A DNA stretch of 8,304 nucleotides from GWB1-54-5 sp035290085 (GTDB taxonomy: Bacteria; Patescibacteriota; Gracilibacteria; Peribacterales; Peribacteraceae). Numbering within the stretch: position 1 is the stretch's first letter; each line of letters begins with the position of its first letter. The notes beneath the pieces are model-generated. The model did no database searches, was not told the origin of the DNA, and worked only from the letters and a program-made list of their open reading frames with translations. The position numbers were made by a program, and so were the translations under genes. The stretch covers positions 1-8,304 of the forward strand of contig DATDVK010000078.1 of assembly GCA_035290085.1 (NCBI GenBank). The letters are read 5' to 3'. Shown one piece after another: positions 1-4,763 of the stretch.

Positions 1-1005
1 TACCCCGGGGATCCGTACGATGTAAGTGGCATAGAAGCCATGCAACATGAGGCATTTGAGCGGGCAACAGTGGATGAAGAAATAACAAACGACCAGTGGG
101 GTGCTTTCATTTCCGGGTACGCACCTATCCGCAATGGCGCAGGAGAAGCTGTTGCCATCCTTGGACTCGATATGGCCGCAGAGGACTACATGAGGATTTC
201 TAAGAGCGCATTCTCCAACATCCTCATCATCCTCTTTGCAGTGATGACTATTCTCTTCGGTGTCTTTGTGCTCGTTCTGACGTGGATACACCGCATGAAT
301 ACTCTTCGTGAAGTAGACAGGGAGCGCAGCGCGCTCGTGGGTCTTGCACTGCATCAGCTCGGCACCCCTCTCGCCATTTTCCGCTGGTGGATGGAGATCG
401 TGAAAGAGAAGTACGGGGATCTCATTTGCAAAGAAACGGATGCATGCAAACAGCTGGAGGAGGGGATCGCTCTCCTGCAACACGTGTACAACGATCTCCA
501 GCAGGCGCATACGGTCCACAGCAGGAGGCTGTCTTATAGCATGGAGAGAGCATCTCTCGGGAGCATCATCACAAGGGAAATAGAGGTGTTCTCAAAGAAG
601 CTGGAGCAGAAAAAGCAGGTGGTGGAGTTGGAAATACCGAAGGATGTCATCATGCAGCTCGACAGCAAGCTGATCGGCGCGGTGGTCAACGAGCTTCTGG
701 AAAATGCCAGTGCGTTCTCTCCTCCGGAGACCACCATCACCATCTCTGCCCAGCGCAGGAAGCATGATGCGGTGGTTTCCGTGCAGGATCATGGATGCGG
801 AATTTCCGAGAAGGATATGCAGTATCTCTTCAAGGAGTTTATGCGCGGGGATGATGCCTACAGGTACAAACCTGTGGGGAATGGCATTGGTCTCTTCGTT
901 GCAAAGAACATCATTGAGGGGGCGGGTGGAAGAATTTGGGTGGAGAGCAAGGAAGGGGAGGGGACGACGGTGTCATTCTCGCTCCCACTCTCAAGGAAAA
1001 AGTGA
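1..1005 (+). CDS. Sensor histidine kinase, 5'-truncated by the window edge
   Basis: The reading frame is open from base 1, so the true start lies outside the window. The visible part begins with the end of an extracytoplasmic sensor domain (about bases 1-190, with the motif SGYAPI followed by AILGLDM). One strong membrane helix follows (about 214-285), then a dimerisation/phosphoacceptor helix and a HATPase domain. The H-box reads LHQLGTPLAIFRW; the presumed phosphorylated His is the codon at 352-354. The N-box (LLENASAFSPP), G1 box (DHGCGIS) and G2 box (GNGIGLFVAKNI) are intact, so autokinase activity is expected. The residue after His is Gln rather than the common Glu. The kinase would sit in the membrane and phosphorylate a response regulator, which is not in the window and may lie upstream. 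The stop is TGA. Confident as a histidine kinase; its signal is unknown. Confidence 0.95.
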   Translation, partial: YPGDPYDVSGIEAMQHEAFERATVDEEITNDQWGAFISGYAPIRNGAGEAVAILGLDMAAEDYMRISKSAFSNILIILFAVMTILFGVFVLVLTWIHRMNTLREVDRERSALVGLALHQLGTPLAIFRWWMEIVKEKYGDLICKETDACKQLEEGIALLQHVYNDLQQAHTVHSRRLSYSMERASLGSIITREIEVFSKKLEQKKQVVELEIPKDVIMQLDSKLIGAVVNELLENASAFSPPETTITISAQRRKHDAVVSVQDHGCGISEKDMQYLFKEFMRGDDAYRYKPVGNGIGLFVAKNIIEGAGGRIWVESKEGEGTTVSFSLPLSRKK

Positions 1006-1098
1006 AAGTAGGGGTTCTTCTAGGGCCAAAGTGCTTTTTTGAGGTAGAATAGAGAAGTTCTTTGGAACCACGGGCTGCTTTAGGGGTTTACCTCATCT
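1006..1098. other. Non-coding spacer after the kinase gene
   Basis: No gene is supported here. A run of six T (1034-1039) follows the kinase stop but lacks a convincing GC-rich hairpin directly before it, so it is at best a weak terminator. The hexamer TAGAAT (1044-1049) resembles a -10 element and could start a tmRNA precursor, but no matching -35 is visible. Confidence 0.3.
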
Positions 1099-1099
1099 T

Positions 1100-1145
1100 G
1101 TCCCGCTGCGCTCCTCGTCACTTCGTTCCTCGGAGCTGCGGGTCC
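1100..1145. repeat. GC-rich stem-loop 1 upstream of tmRNA
   Basis: Inverted repeats CCCGC (1102-1106)/GCGGG (1138-1142) and GCTCC (1110-1114)/GGAGC (1132-1136) form an interrupted stem around a loop rich in TCG/TTCG steps. The left flank TTGTCCCGCT recurs in the next stem-loop. No T-run follows, so it does not look like an intrinsic terminator. It could be an intergenic palindromic repeat or structure in a tmRNA precursor leader. Confidence 0.55.
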
Positions 1146-1170
1146 AGTGAAAGGCATGTAGTTCACCATT

Positions 1171-1203
1171 GTCCCGCTAACGATGCTTCGCATCGTGCGG
1201 GAC
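1171..1203. repeat. GC-rich stem-loop 2 upstream of tmRNA
   Basis: A nearly perfect hairpin: GTCCCGC (1171-1177) pairs with GCGGGAC (1197-1203), then after a 2-nt bulge (TA) ACGATGC (1180-1186) pairs with GCATCGT (1190-1196) around a TTC loop. That gives 14 base pairs in 33 nt. The outer stem has the same sequence as that of stem-loop 1 while the inner stem differs, which suggests a small repeat family. No U-tract follows. Confidence 0.65.
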
Positions 1204-1220
1204 ATCGGATCTTGGGGCTC

Positions 1221-1244
1221 ACGCTGCGCGCTACGCGCTTGCGT
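1221..1244. repeat. GC-rich stem-loop 3 upstream of tmRNA
   Basis: ACGC (1221-1224) pairs with GCGT (1241-1244) and GCGCG (1226-1230) with CGCGC (1234-1238), separated by a T/TT internal loop and closed by a CTA triloop. It lies only 19 nt before the mature tmRNA 5' end. It may be part of the precursor leader removed by RNase P or an intergenic palindrome. Confidence 0.5.
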
Positions 1245-1360
1245 TCGCCTCCAATTCACCGATGGGGATGAAAGGCTTCGACAGCGTGATTTCTAGCGTT
1301 CGATCGCTTCTGTTCGGGATGGCAACGGTTCCCGTTACCCACATGTTGCACCCAATAATT

Positions 1361-1450
1361 GCCGACAATCTTGTTAGCAAGGCCAACCGCATTGCCGAGG
1401 GTGTCCTGGCTCGTCTGAGTCCGGTTCCTCTGTACGCGATGGCCGCTTAG
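1361..1450 (+). other. tmRNA tag-peptide reading frame
   Basis: PK1 ends at 1349. Eleven nucleotides later, much as in E. coli tmRNA, GCC (Ala) at 1361 opens a frame that runs to TAG at 1448-1450. It encodes 29 residues beginning ADNLVSK and ending PLYAMAA, so the tail has the small/hydrophobic C-terminus recognised by ClpXP-type proteases. An alternative resume codon in the same frame is GCC at 1382 (tag starting ANRIAEG, 22 residues). A hairpin GTCCGC/GCGGAC (1450-1466) follows directly after the stop. The frame is well supported; the exact resume codon is inferred from spacing. Confidence 0.75.
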
Positions 1451-1654
1451 TCCGCCCAGCGCGGACACGTCTCTCCTCTTACCCTCGCTACGGGGATGAG
1501 GCGTCATCAGCGAGGTGTACTGCGCCCTGATGCGCACGCAGTAGACATACAGCATCACCCCTCCCTGCCGTTCTTCGTCTCTTTCCTATGGCAGGGAGTA
1601 CCGAAAGAGACATGACAGTACGGGCACGTTCTCTACACGTTGGACCCGGGTTCA

Positions 1655-1668
1655 ATTCCCGGCATCTC
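1655..1668 (+). repeat. 14-bp direct repeat, copy 1 (tmRNA 3' end; possible att core)
   Basis: ATTCCCGGCATCTC covers the end of the T-loop, the T-stem 3' strand and most of the acceptor 3' strand of ssrA. It recurs exactly and in the same orientation at 4700-4713. This part of tRNA and tmRNA genes is a classic integration target of tyrosine recombinases. Confidence 0.5.
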
Positions 1669-1696
1669 CACCACTAGCAATATACTAAAATAGTTA

Positions 1697-1702
1697 TATA
1701 AT
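1697..1702 (+). promoter_or_regulatory. -10 element TATAAT of the HEXXH-protein gene
   Basis: A perfect TATAAT lies in a strongly A/T-rich stretch (1674-1709), seven nucleotides before the GTG at 1710. Transcription would begin at or next to the start codon, and no Shine-Dalgarno sequence is visible. No good -35 is seen. Confidence 0.55.
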
Positions 1703-1709
1703 AATATAT

Positions 1710-2615
1710 GTGGAATCCCCGAGGTCTTCCGACATTGATCTCTCCTACGATCTTCGCGAGACCGCACCCACGACAGAGGCGGAAACAGCTCTGGATAAAC
1801 GCATCAAACACTTCGAGCAGACCGTTCAGGAATGCGGTGAATCATGGTTTCTTCCAAAAGTGCACAATCTCCTCGAGACCACGCCAGAACAACAGCAACT
1901 GAAGCAGAAACTGCAATTTCCCTTTCAATTGATTGCTGCCAATCAATCTTTTCCATTAAAAAACTCCATCGTTGCAGAGCGTATTGCCCGCCGATTGCAT
2001 ATCCCCATAGAGGCATTGTACTGCAGTGAGGTACTGCAAAATCGACCCCACCATTTTGGGTATGAAGACATAGAAGATGGTTTGCGGCAGAAGGGAATCC
2101 CTATTGCCTTTTCAGTCTTCGGGAGAACGATGCAACTCGCTTCTGATTTAGATTTATCAAAAGGGATGAACAGACTCTTCTTTATGCACGAAGCTTTCCA
2201 TGTTCCTCAGGGGGTAGAGCTCATACAACAGGCACGATTCTGGATGCCATTTTTTGCTGCAGGCCTGAAAACCGATCCTCCCAAGCAACGAGTGCTCATT
2301 AATCAAGAATATCCTGCATATGGAATGGAAGTCGAATCTGCAAATGTGGTTATGGGTGATGCGCTGCGTCAGGCTGCTTTACAGCAAAGGAAAATTGACC
2401 CATCTACGATGCTGACCTCCTTCAATGCGGAAGCGGATGAATTAGGATGGGCTCAAATGATCACTCAATTATCAGCGGCATATTATCCGAATGGTTCGGT
2501 TATTCGCGAATCTTATCCTGACCTCTTTAAAGAAATAGTGAGAAGAATCAGCCTGCGTGACGGCTTTGCAGTATATGAAAAGATGGGGAACAATCTGCAT
2601 CCTGTCATTCGGTAG
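1710..2615 (+). CDS. Hypothetical protein with HEAFH (putative zincin-type) motif
   Basis: 301 residues; I do not recognise the family. The most telling feature is HEAFH at residues 160-164, an HEXXH signature in a predicted helix, followed by acidic residues (E200 in NQEYPAYGMEVES, also E207 and E209) that could supply a third zinc ligand. A conserved-looking AEADELGWA stretch lies at 240-248. There is no signal peptide or membrane segment, so it is probably cytoplasmic. The N-terminal third is charged and helical. GTG is chosen as start because an in-frame TAA lies at 1686, no other usable start exists for about 140 codons, and a TATAAT sits seven bases upstream. The gene is richer in A/T than its neighbours and follows tmRNA directly, so it may be acquired. 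Metalloprotease activity is inference; a catalytically dead or non-peptidase zinc protein is equally possible. Confidence 0.8.
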   Translation: MESPRSSDIDLSYDLRETAPTTEAETALDKRIKHFEQTVQECGESWFLPKVHNLLETTPEQQQLKQKLQFPFQLIAANQSFPLKNSIVAERIARRLHIPIEALYCSEVLQNRPHHFGYEDIEDGLRQKGIPIAFSVFGRTMQLASDLDLSKGMNRLFFMHEAFHVPQGVELIQQARFWMPFFAAGLKTDPPKQRVLINQEYPAYGMEVESANVVMGDALRQAALQQRKIDPSTMLTSFNAEADELGWAQMITQLSAAYYPNGSVIRESYPDLFKEIVRRISLRDGFAVYEKMGNNLHPVIR

Positions 2616-2616
2616 A

Positions 2617-2644
2617 AGGGAGGGGTGACGTCGTTCCCTCTCCT
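2617..2644 (+). terminator. Possible terminator hairpin after the HEXXH-protein gene
   Basis: AGGG-A-GGGG (2617-2625) can pair with CCCT-C-TCCT (2636-2644), giving eight pairs, two of them G-U, with one mismatch and a 10-nt loop directly after the stop. No clear U-tract follows, so it may only stabilise the 3' end. The rest of the gap to 2842 holds short T-runs and a 10-bp direct repeat TCGATGAAAG (2732-2741 and 2806-2815) but no gene. Confidence 0.3.
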
Positions 2645-2754
2645 GCTTGTATCTGCTCCGCCCACCCCATAATCATCTCCTCCAGGCGGTGTAAACTTTT
2701 TTGTGGATGTCCACCATCCCCATGCAGACATTCGATGAAAGTTTTTTGAAGAAA

Positions 2755-2784
2755 TTGATTATTTGCTTTGTATTTTGGTAGACT
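2755..2784 (+). promoter_or_regulatory. Candidate promoter of the DUF333 lipoprotein gene
   Basis: TTGATT (2755-2760) and TAGACT (2779-2784) are separated by 18 nt, and TG at 2776-2777 makes an extended -10. Each hexamer matches consensus at four of six positions. A start near 2791 would leave a leader of about 50 nt. An alternative -10, TATTAT (2825-2830), would give a leader of only about 6 nt. Neither leader shows a clear Shine-Dalgarno sequence. Confidence 0.35.
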
Positions 2785-2842
2785 CGGAAAAGAAAGAGAA
2801 GCCAATCGATGAAAGCTATTTTATTATTATTAAACAACCATT

Positions 2843-3295
2843 ATGAAAAAATCATTCTTGGTTCTCGGTGCGAGTGTGGTATTCGTGTTAACCGGATGCC
2901 AAAGTGCTCCCGCAAGCAGAACCGATGACGAAGAAACCGTACAGATGGCCAATCCCGCGTCCATGCATTGCACTGAAATAGGTGGCAAACTTGCAATGCG
3001 AAGAAATAAAAAAGGTGAATACGGAGTGTGTCTTTTCGAGGACAATCGGCAGTGCGAAGAGTGGGCGCTTCTACGCGGCAATTGTCCGGTAGGTGGAGTA
3101 AAAATTACCGGTTTTGAAAATGAAGCGGAGATTTTCTGCGCAATCACCGGCGGACAGGTGGAAGGCGTTGGGTCAGAAACCCCGATGTGCAAACGCATTG
3201 ACGGTACGCTCTGCAATGCGCAAGCAAACCTCGATGGCGAGTGCCCGGATCCGAACGACCCAAATCCGAACGCAGGAAATGTGGAAGCTCCATAA
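2843..3295 (+). CDS. Lipoprotein with two DUF333-like Cys repeats
   Basis: 150 residues. The N-terminus (MKK, hydrophobic core, then LTGC) is a lipoprotein signal peptide with the lipidated Cys at 19, so the mature protein should be anchored to the outer face of the membrane. Residues about 36-81 match the DUF333 pattern (ANPASMHCTEIGGKL, then YGVCLF, QCEEWALLRGNC). Residues about 94-134 repeat it in a more divergent form (AEIFCAITGG, MCKRIDGTLCNA, DGEC), so this is a tandem duplication. Each unit carries four Cys, consistent with paired disulfides outside the cell. The tail is rich in Pro, Asn and Asp. DUF333 proteins are often labelled putative hemolysin, but a real function is not established. 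ATG start; no Shine-Dalgarno sequence. It lies between the HEXXH gene and the SLH-esterase gene in the same direction, 55-230 bp from each. Confidence 0.9.
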   Translation: MKKSFLVLGASVVFVLTGCQSAPASRTDDEETVQMANPASMHCTEIGGKLAMRRNKKGEYGVCLFEDNRQCEEWALLRGNCPVGGVKITGFENEAEIFCAITGGQVEGVGSETPMCKRIDGTLCNAQANLDGECPDPNDPNPNAGNVEAP

Positions 3296-3317
3296 ATACC
3301 TGCACCAACGTGCAACC

Positions 3318-3342
3318 ATCACGCAGATTCAATCTGCGTGAT
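3318..3342. promoter_or_regulatory. Perfect 11-bp inverted repeat before the SLH-esterase gene
   Basis: ATCACGCAGAT (3318-3328) and ATCTGCGTGAT (3332-3342) are perfect inverted copies with a TCA loop. The right arm contains the TG of the extended -10 and touches the hexamer TATACT. It could be a repressor operator, or a terminator hairpin for the lipoprotein gene followed by only a weak ATACTTT tail. Confidence 0.6.
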
Positions 3343-3347
3343 ATACT
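3339..3347 (+). promoter_or_regulatory. Extended -10 (TGATATACT) of the SLH-esterase gene
   Basis: TG-A-TATACT matches the extended -10 form, with five of six hexamer positions. Six nucleotides separate it from GTG at 3354, so the transcript would start at or near the start codon. No Shine-Dalgarno sequence is present, which suggests leaderless translation. Confidence 0.55.
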
Positions 3348-3353
3348 TTCGTG

Positions 3354-4694
3354 GTGCCTGCGAACCGCTTTCGTTTCCTCAGTGCAGCCATTGCCATCGG
3401 CCTCCTGTTGCATGCTGTTCCCGCTCCCGCAGCTGCGGCTCTTTTTCCGGACATGGAGCAGAAGTGGTTCCGCTACCGTGCTGCGGTGGAGTACCTGGTT
3501 GAGAAGGGGGTGTTGCAGGGGTATCCCGATGGAATGTTCCGGCCTGATCAGCCGATAAACCGCGCGGAATTTTTAAAGATCGTCTTCAAGGGGCGCAGTG
3601 ATGTGCAGCCCGTGGGGAGGCGGTGTTTTTCGGATGTGAATCCGGAGGAGTGGTACGCACCGTACGTCTGTGCGGCGCAGCGCAGGGGTATTGTGCAGGG
3701 GTATCCGAACGGAACGTTCAAGCCCGGCCAGAGTGTCAATACTGCCGAAGCCATGAAGATAGTACTGAATGCCTATCAGGCGACTGTACAGGAGGGCCAG
3801 GGCGAACGGTGGTACCAACCGTATGTTGATTACCTGGATGAGAACAATATTTTCGGAGAACACTCCTACGTGCCCTGGGAAGAACTTTCCCGCTTGCGGG
3901 CAGCAGATCTTCTCTGGCGCCTGCTGCGGTTTGAGGAGGAAGGGGTCGTCCCGCGCTATGCGCAAGGGTGCGGGAAGGCGATGTCTACAGCACCATCCGT
4001 TGTTGCTGTGGGTGGAGAGGAGCGGAGTTTTCTGATACACATTCCCTCGTCCTACGAAAATCTCCAGCCCATCCCGTTACTTGTCGCATTCCACGGACGG
4101 ACAAACAGTAACGAACAAGTCCGCGAGTACTACGAGTTCGACAGAGAGGCGGGTGATGCGATCATTGTGTATCCGGCTGCCAGGTCCAATGGCAATGGGT
4201 CCTTTCTGTACGGGGAGCAGGAAGTGGCGATGTTTGATGCGATCGTCGAGTTGATCGAACGCCTCTACTGCATAGATATGGATCGTATTTTTGTGGCCGG
4301 CCACTCACTCGGAGGCTGGTTTAGCAACAAGATTGCCTGTATCCGCGGCGATGTCGTACGTGCATCGGCGAGTCTTGGCTCGTCAGGGTACATTGGTGCA
4401 TGCACAGGTCCTGCAGCTGCGATGATTCTCCATAATCCAGATGATAACCTGGCACCGTTTGGCGGTTCGGTGACCGTACGAGACCAGCGCCTGGCAATCA
4501 ATCATTGCGCCGCAACGACGCATCCTGTCACTGCAAGTTCACTCAACTGTGTGGAGTATGAAGGGTGCTCCGTCAATCCTGTCTGGTTCTGTCCGCACGA
4601 GGTAGATGAGGATCATAGAGGCGTCTACTATCCGCATAACTGGCCGCGAGGCACCGGGGAGGAAATGTGGTCGTTTTTTCAGTTGTTACGCTGA
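3354..4694 (+). CDS. Secreted SLH-domain protein with LpqC/PHB-depolymerase-like esterase domain
   Basis: 446 residues from this GTG; another GTG at 3351 would add one. A signal peptide (about 1-29, with a PAPAAAA-like end) is followed by SLH repeats at about 31-79 (GYPDGMFRPDQPINRAEF) and 91-141 (GYPNGTFKPGQSVNTAEA), plus a degenerate third at about 151-194. Three SLH repeats usually bind secondary cell-wall polymer, so the enzyme is probably held at the cell surface. Residues about 205-446 form an alpha/beta-hydrolase of the LpqC/polyhydroxybutyrate-depolymerase type: AFHGRT (oxyanion region), GHSLGG with nucleophile Ser318, Asp363/364 in HNPDDN as acid, and His428 in HNWPRG, equivalent to the family's HTWPG. 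Ten Cys, an even number, suggest disulfides. The substrate is unknown; feruloyl or acetyl-xylan esterase-like activity is as likely as polyester cleavage. The start is supported by an extended -10 six bases upstream. Confidence 0.92.
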   Translation: MPANRFRFLSAAIAIGLLLHAVPAPAAAALFPDMEQKWFRYRAAVEYLVEKGVLQGYPDGMFRPDQPINRAEFLKIVFKGRSDVQPVGRRCFSDVNPEEWYAPYVCAAQRRGIVQGYPNGTFKPGQSVNTAEAMKIVLNAYQATVQEGQGERWYQPYVDYLDENNIFGEHSYVPWEELSRLRAADLLWRLLRFEEEGVVPRYAQGCGKAMSTAPSVVAVGGEERSFLIHIPSSYENLQPIPLLVAFHGRTNSNEQVREYYEFDREAGDAIIVYPAARSNGNGSFLYGEQEVAMFDAIVELIERLYCIDMDRIFVAGHSLGGWFSNKIACIRGDVVRASASLGSSGYIGACTGPAAAMILHNPDDNLAPFGGSVTVRDQRLAINHCAATTHPVTASSLNCVEYEGCSVNPVWFCPHEVDEDHRGVYYPHNWPRGTGEEMWSFFQLLR

Positions 4695-4699
4695 GAGCG

Positions 4700-4713
4700 A
4701 TTCCCGGCATCTC
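4700..4713 (+). repeat. 14-bp direct repeat, copy 2 (partial tmRNA 3' end)
   Basis: An exact copy of bases 1655-1668 of ssrA, in the same orientation, starting six bases after the esterase stop codon. Flanks on both sides differ from ssrA, and no tRNA-like structure surrounds it. Together with copy 1 it brackets a 3-kb block of three genes. Confidence 0.5.
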
Positions 4714-4744
4714 AATCGACCCGAAGTGTGTTCTGCAAGATATC

Positions 4745-4763
4745 AGTGAAACGGAGTTTCATT
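4745..4763. terminator. Small hairpin between convergent genes
   Basis: TGAAAC (4747-4752) and GTTTCA (4756-4761) form a perfect 6-bp stem with a GGA loop, extendable by a G-U and an A-U pair. On the plus strand it runs into ATTTCT. It lies 50 bp beyond the esterase stop and overlaps the last codon of typA on the other strand, so it could end either transcript. The stem is short and the U-tract poor. Confidence 0.4.

Larger units (their letters stand above)
1264..1673 (+). ncRNA. ssrA: tmRNA (transfer-messenger RNA), one-piece
   Basis: The tRNA-like ends are complete. GGGGATG (1264-1270) pairs with CATCTCC (1663-1669) to form a 7-bp acceptor stem with G-U at the third pair, the alanyl-tRNA synthetase identity element. 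Discriminator A1670 and an encoded CCA (1671-1673) follow. The T-stem CCGGG (1646-1650)/CCCGG (1658-1662) closes a 7-nt TTCAATT loop. GCGTG at about 1284 can pair with CACGT near 1637 to begin helix H2. H-type pseudoknots are visible: PK1 (1315-1319/1330-1334 with 1322-1326/1345-1349), PK3 (TACTGCG 1518-1524/CGCAGTA 1537-1543 with TGATGC 1528-1533/GCATCA 1552-1557) and PK4 (9 bp 1561-1569/1590-1598 with 9 bp 1577-1585/1603-1611). The PK2 position holds a stem, 1483-1489/1509-1515. The molecule is 410 nt, slightly longer than the usual 350-400. It rescues stalled ribosomes with SmpB and tags the nascent chain for proteolysis. Confidence 0.97.

Noticed and set aside
1..16. Vector-like polylinker string (CCCCGGGGATCC) at the window start
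   Set aside because: It resembles SmaI/BamHI cloning sites, but it translates in frame to PGDPYDVS, which continues smoothly into the kinase sensor domain, and it differs by one C from the pUC polylinker.
1262..1450. Apparent small protein starting ATG at 1262
   Set aside because: It spans the 5' end and PK1 of tmRNA; only its last part (from 1361) is translated, as the tag.
1256..1558. Minus-strand 100-codon frame
   Set aside because: It is wholly antisense to tmRNA structure and has no supporting motif.
2703..2714. GTGGA/TCCAC hairpin next to a T-run as terminator
   Set aside because: The T-run precedes the stem on the plus strand, the wrong order for the upstream plus-strand gene, and no minus-strand gene ends here.
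2830..3315. Minus-strand frame of 161 codons opposite the lipoprotein gene
   Set aside because: The plus-strand frame has a lipobox signal peptide and DUF333 repeats; the opposite frame shows no motif or ribosome-binding site.
4690..4720. Possible tRNA gene around the second 14-bp repeat
   Set aside because: No T-loop, anticodon arm or matching 5' acceptor strand is found upstream; only a 3' fragment is present, and upstream is coding sequence of the esterase.
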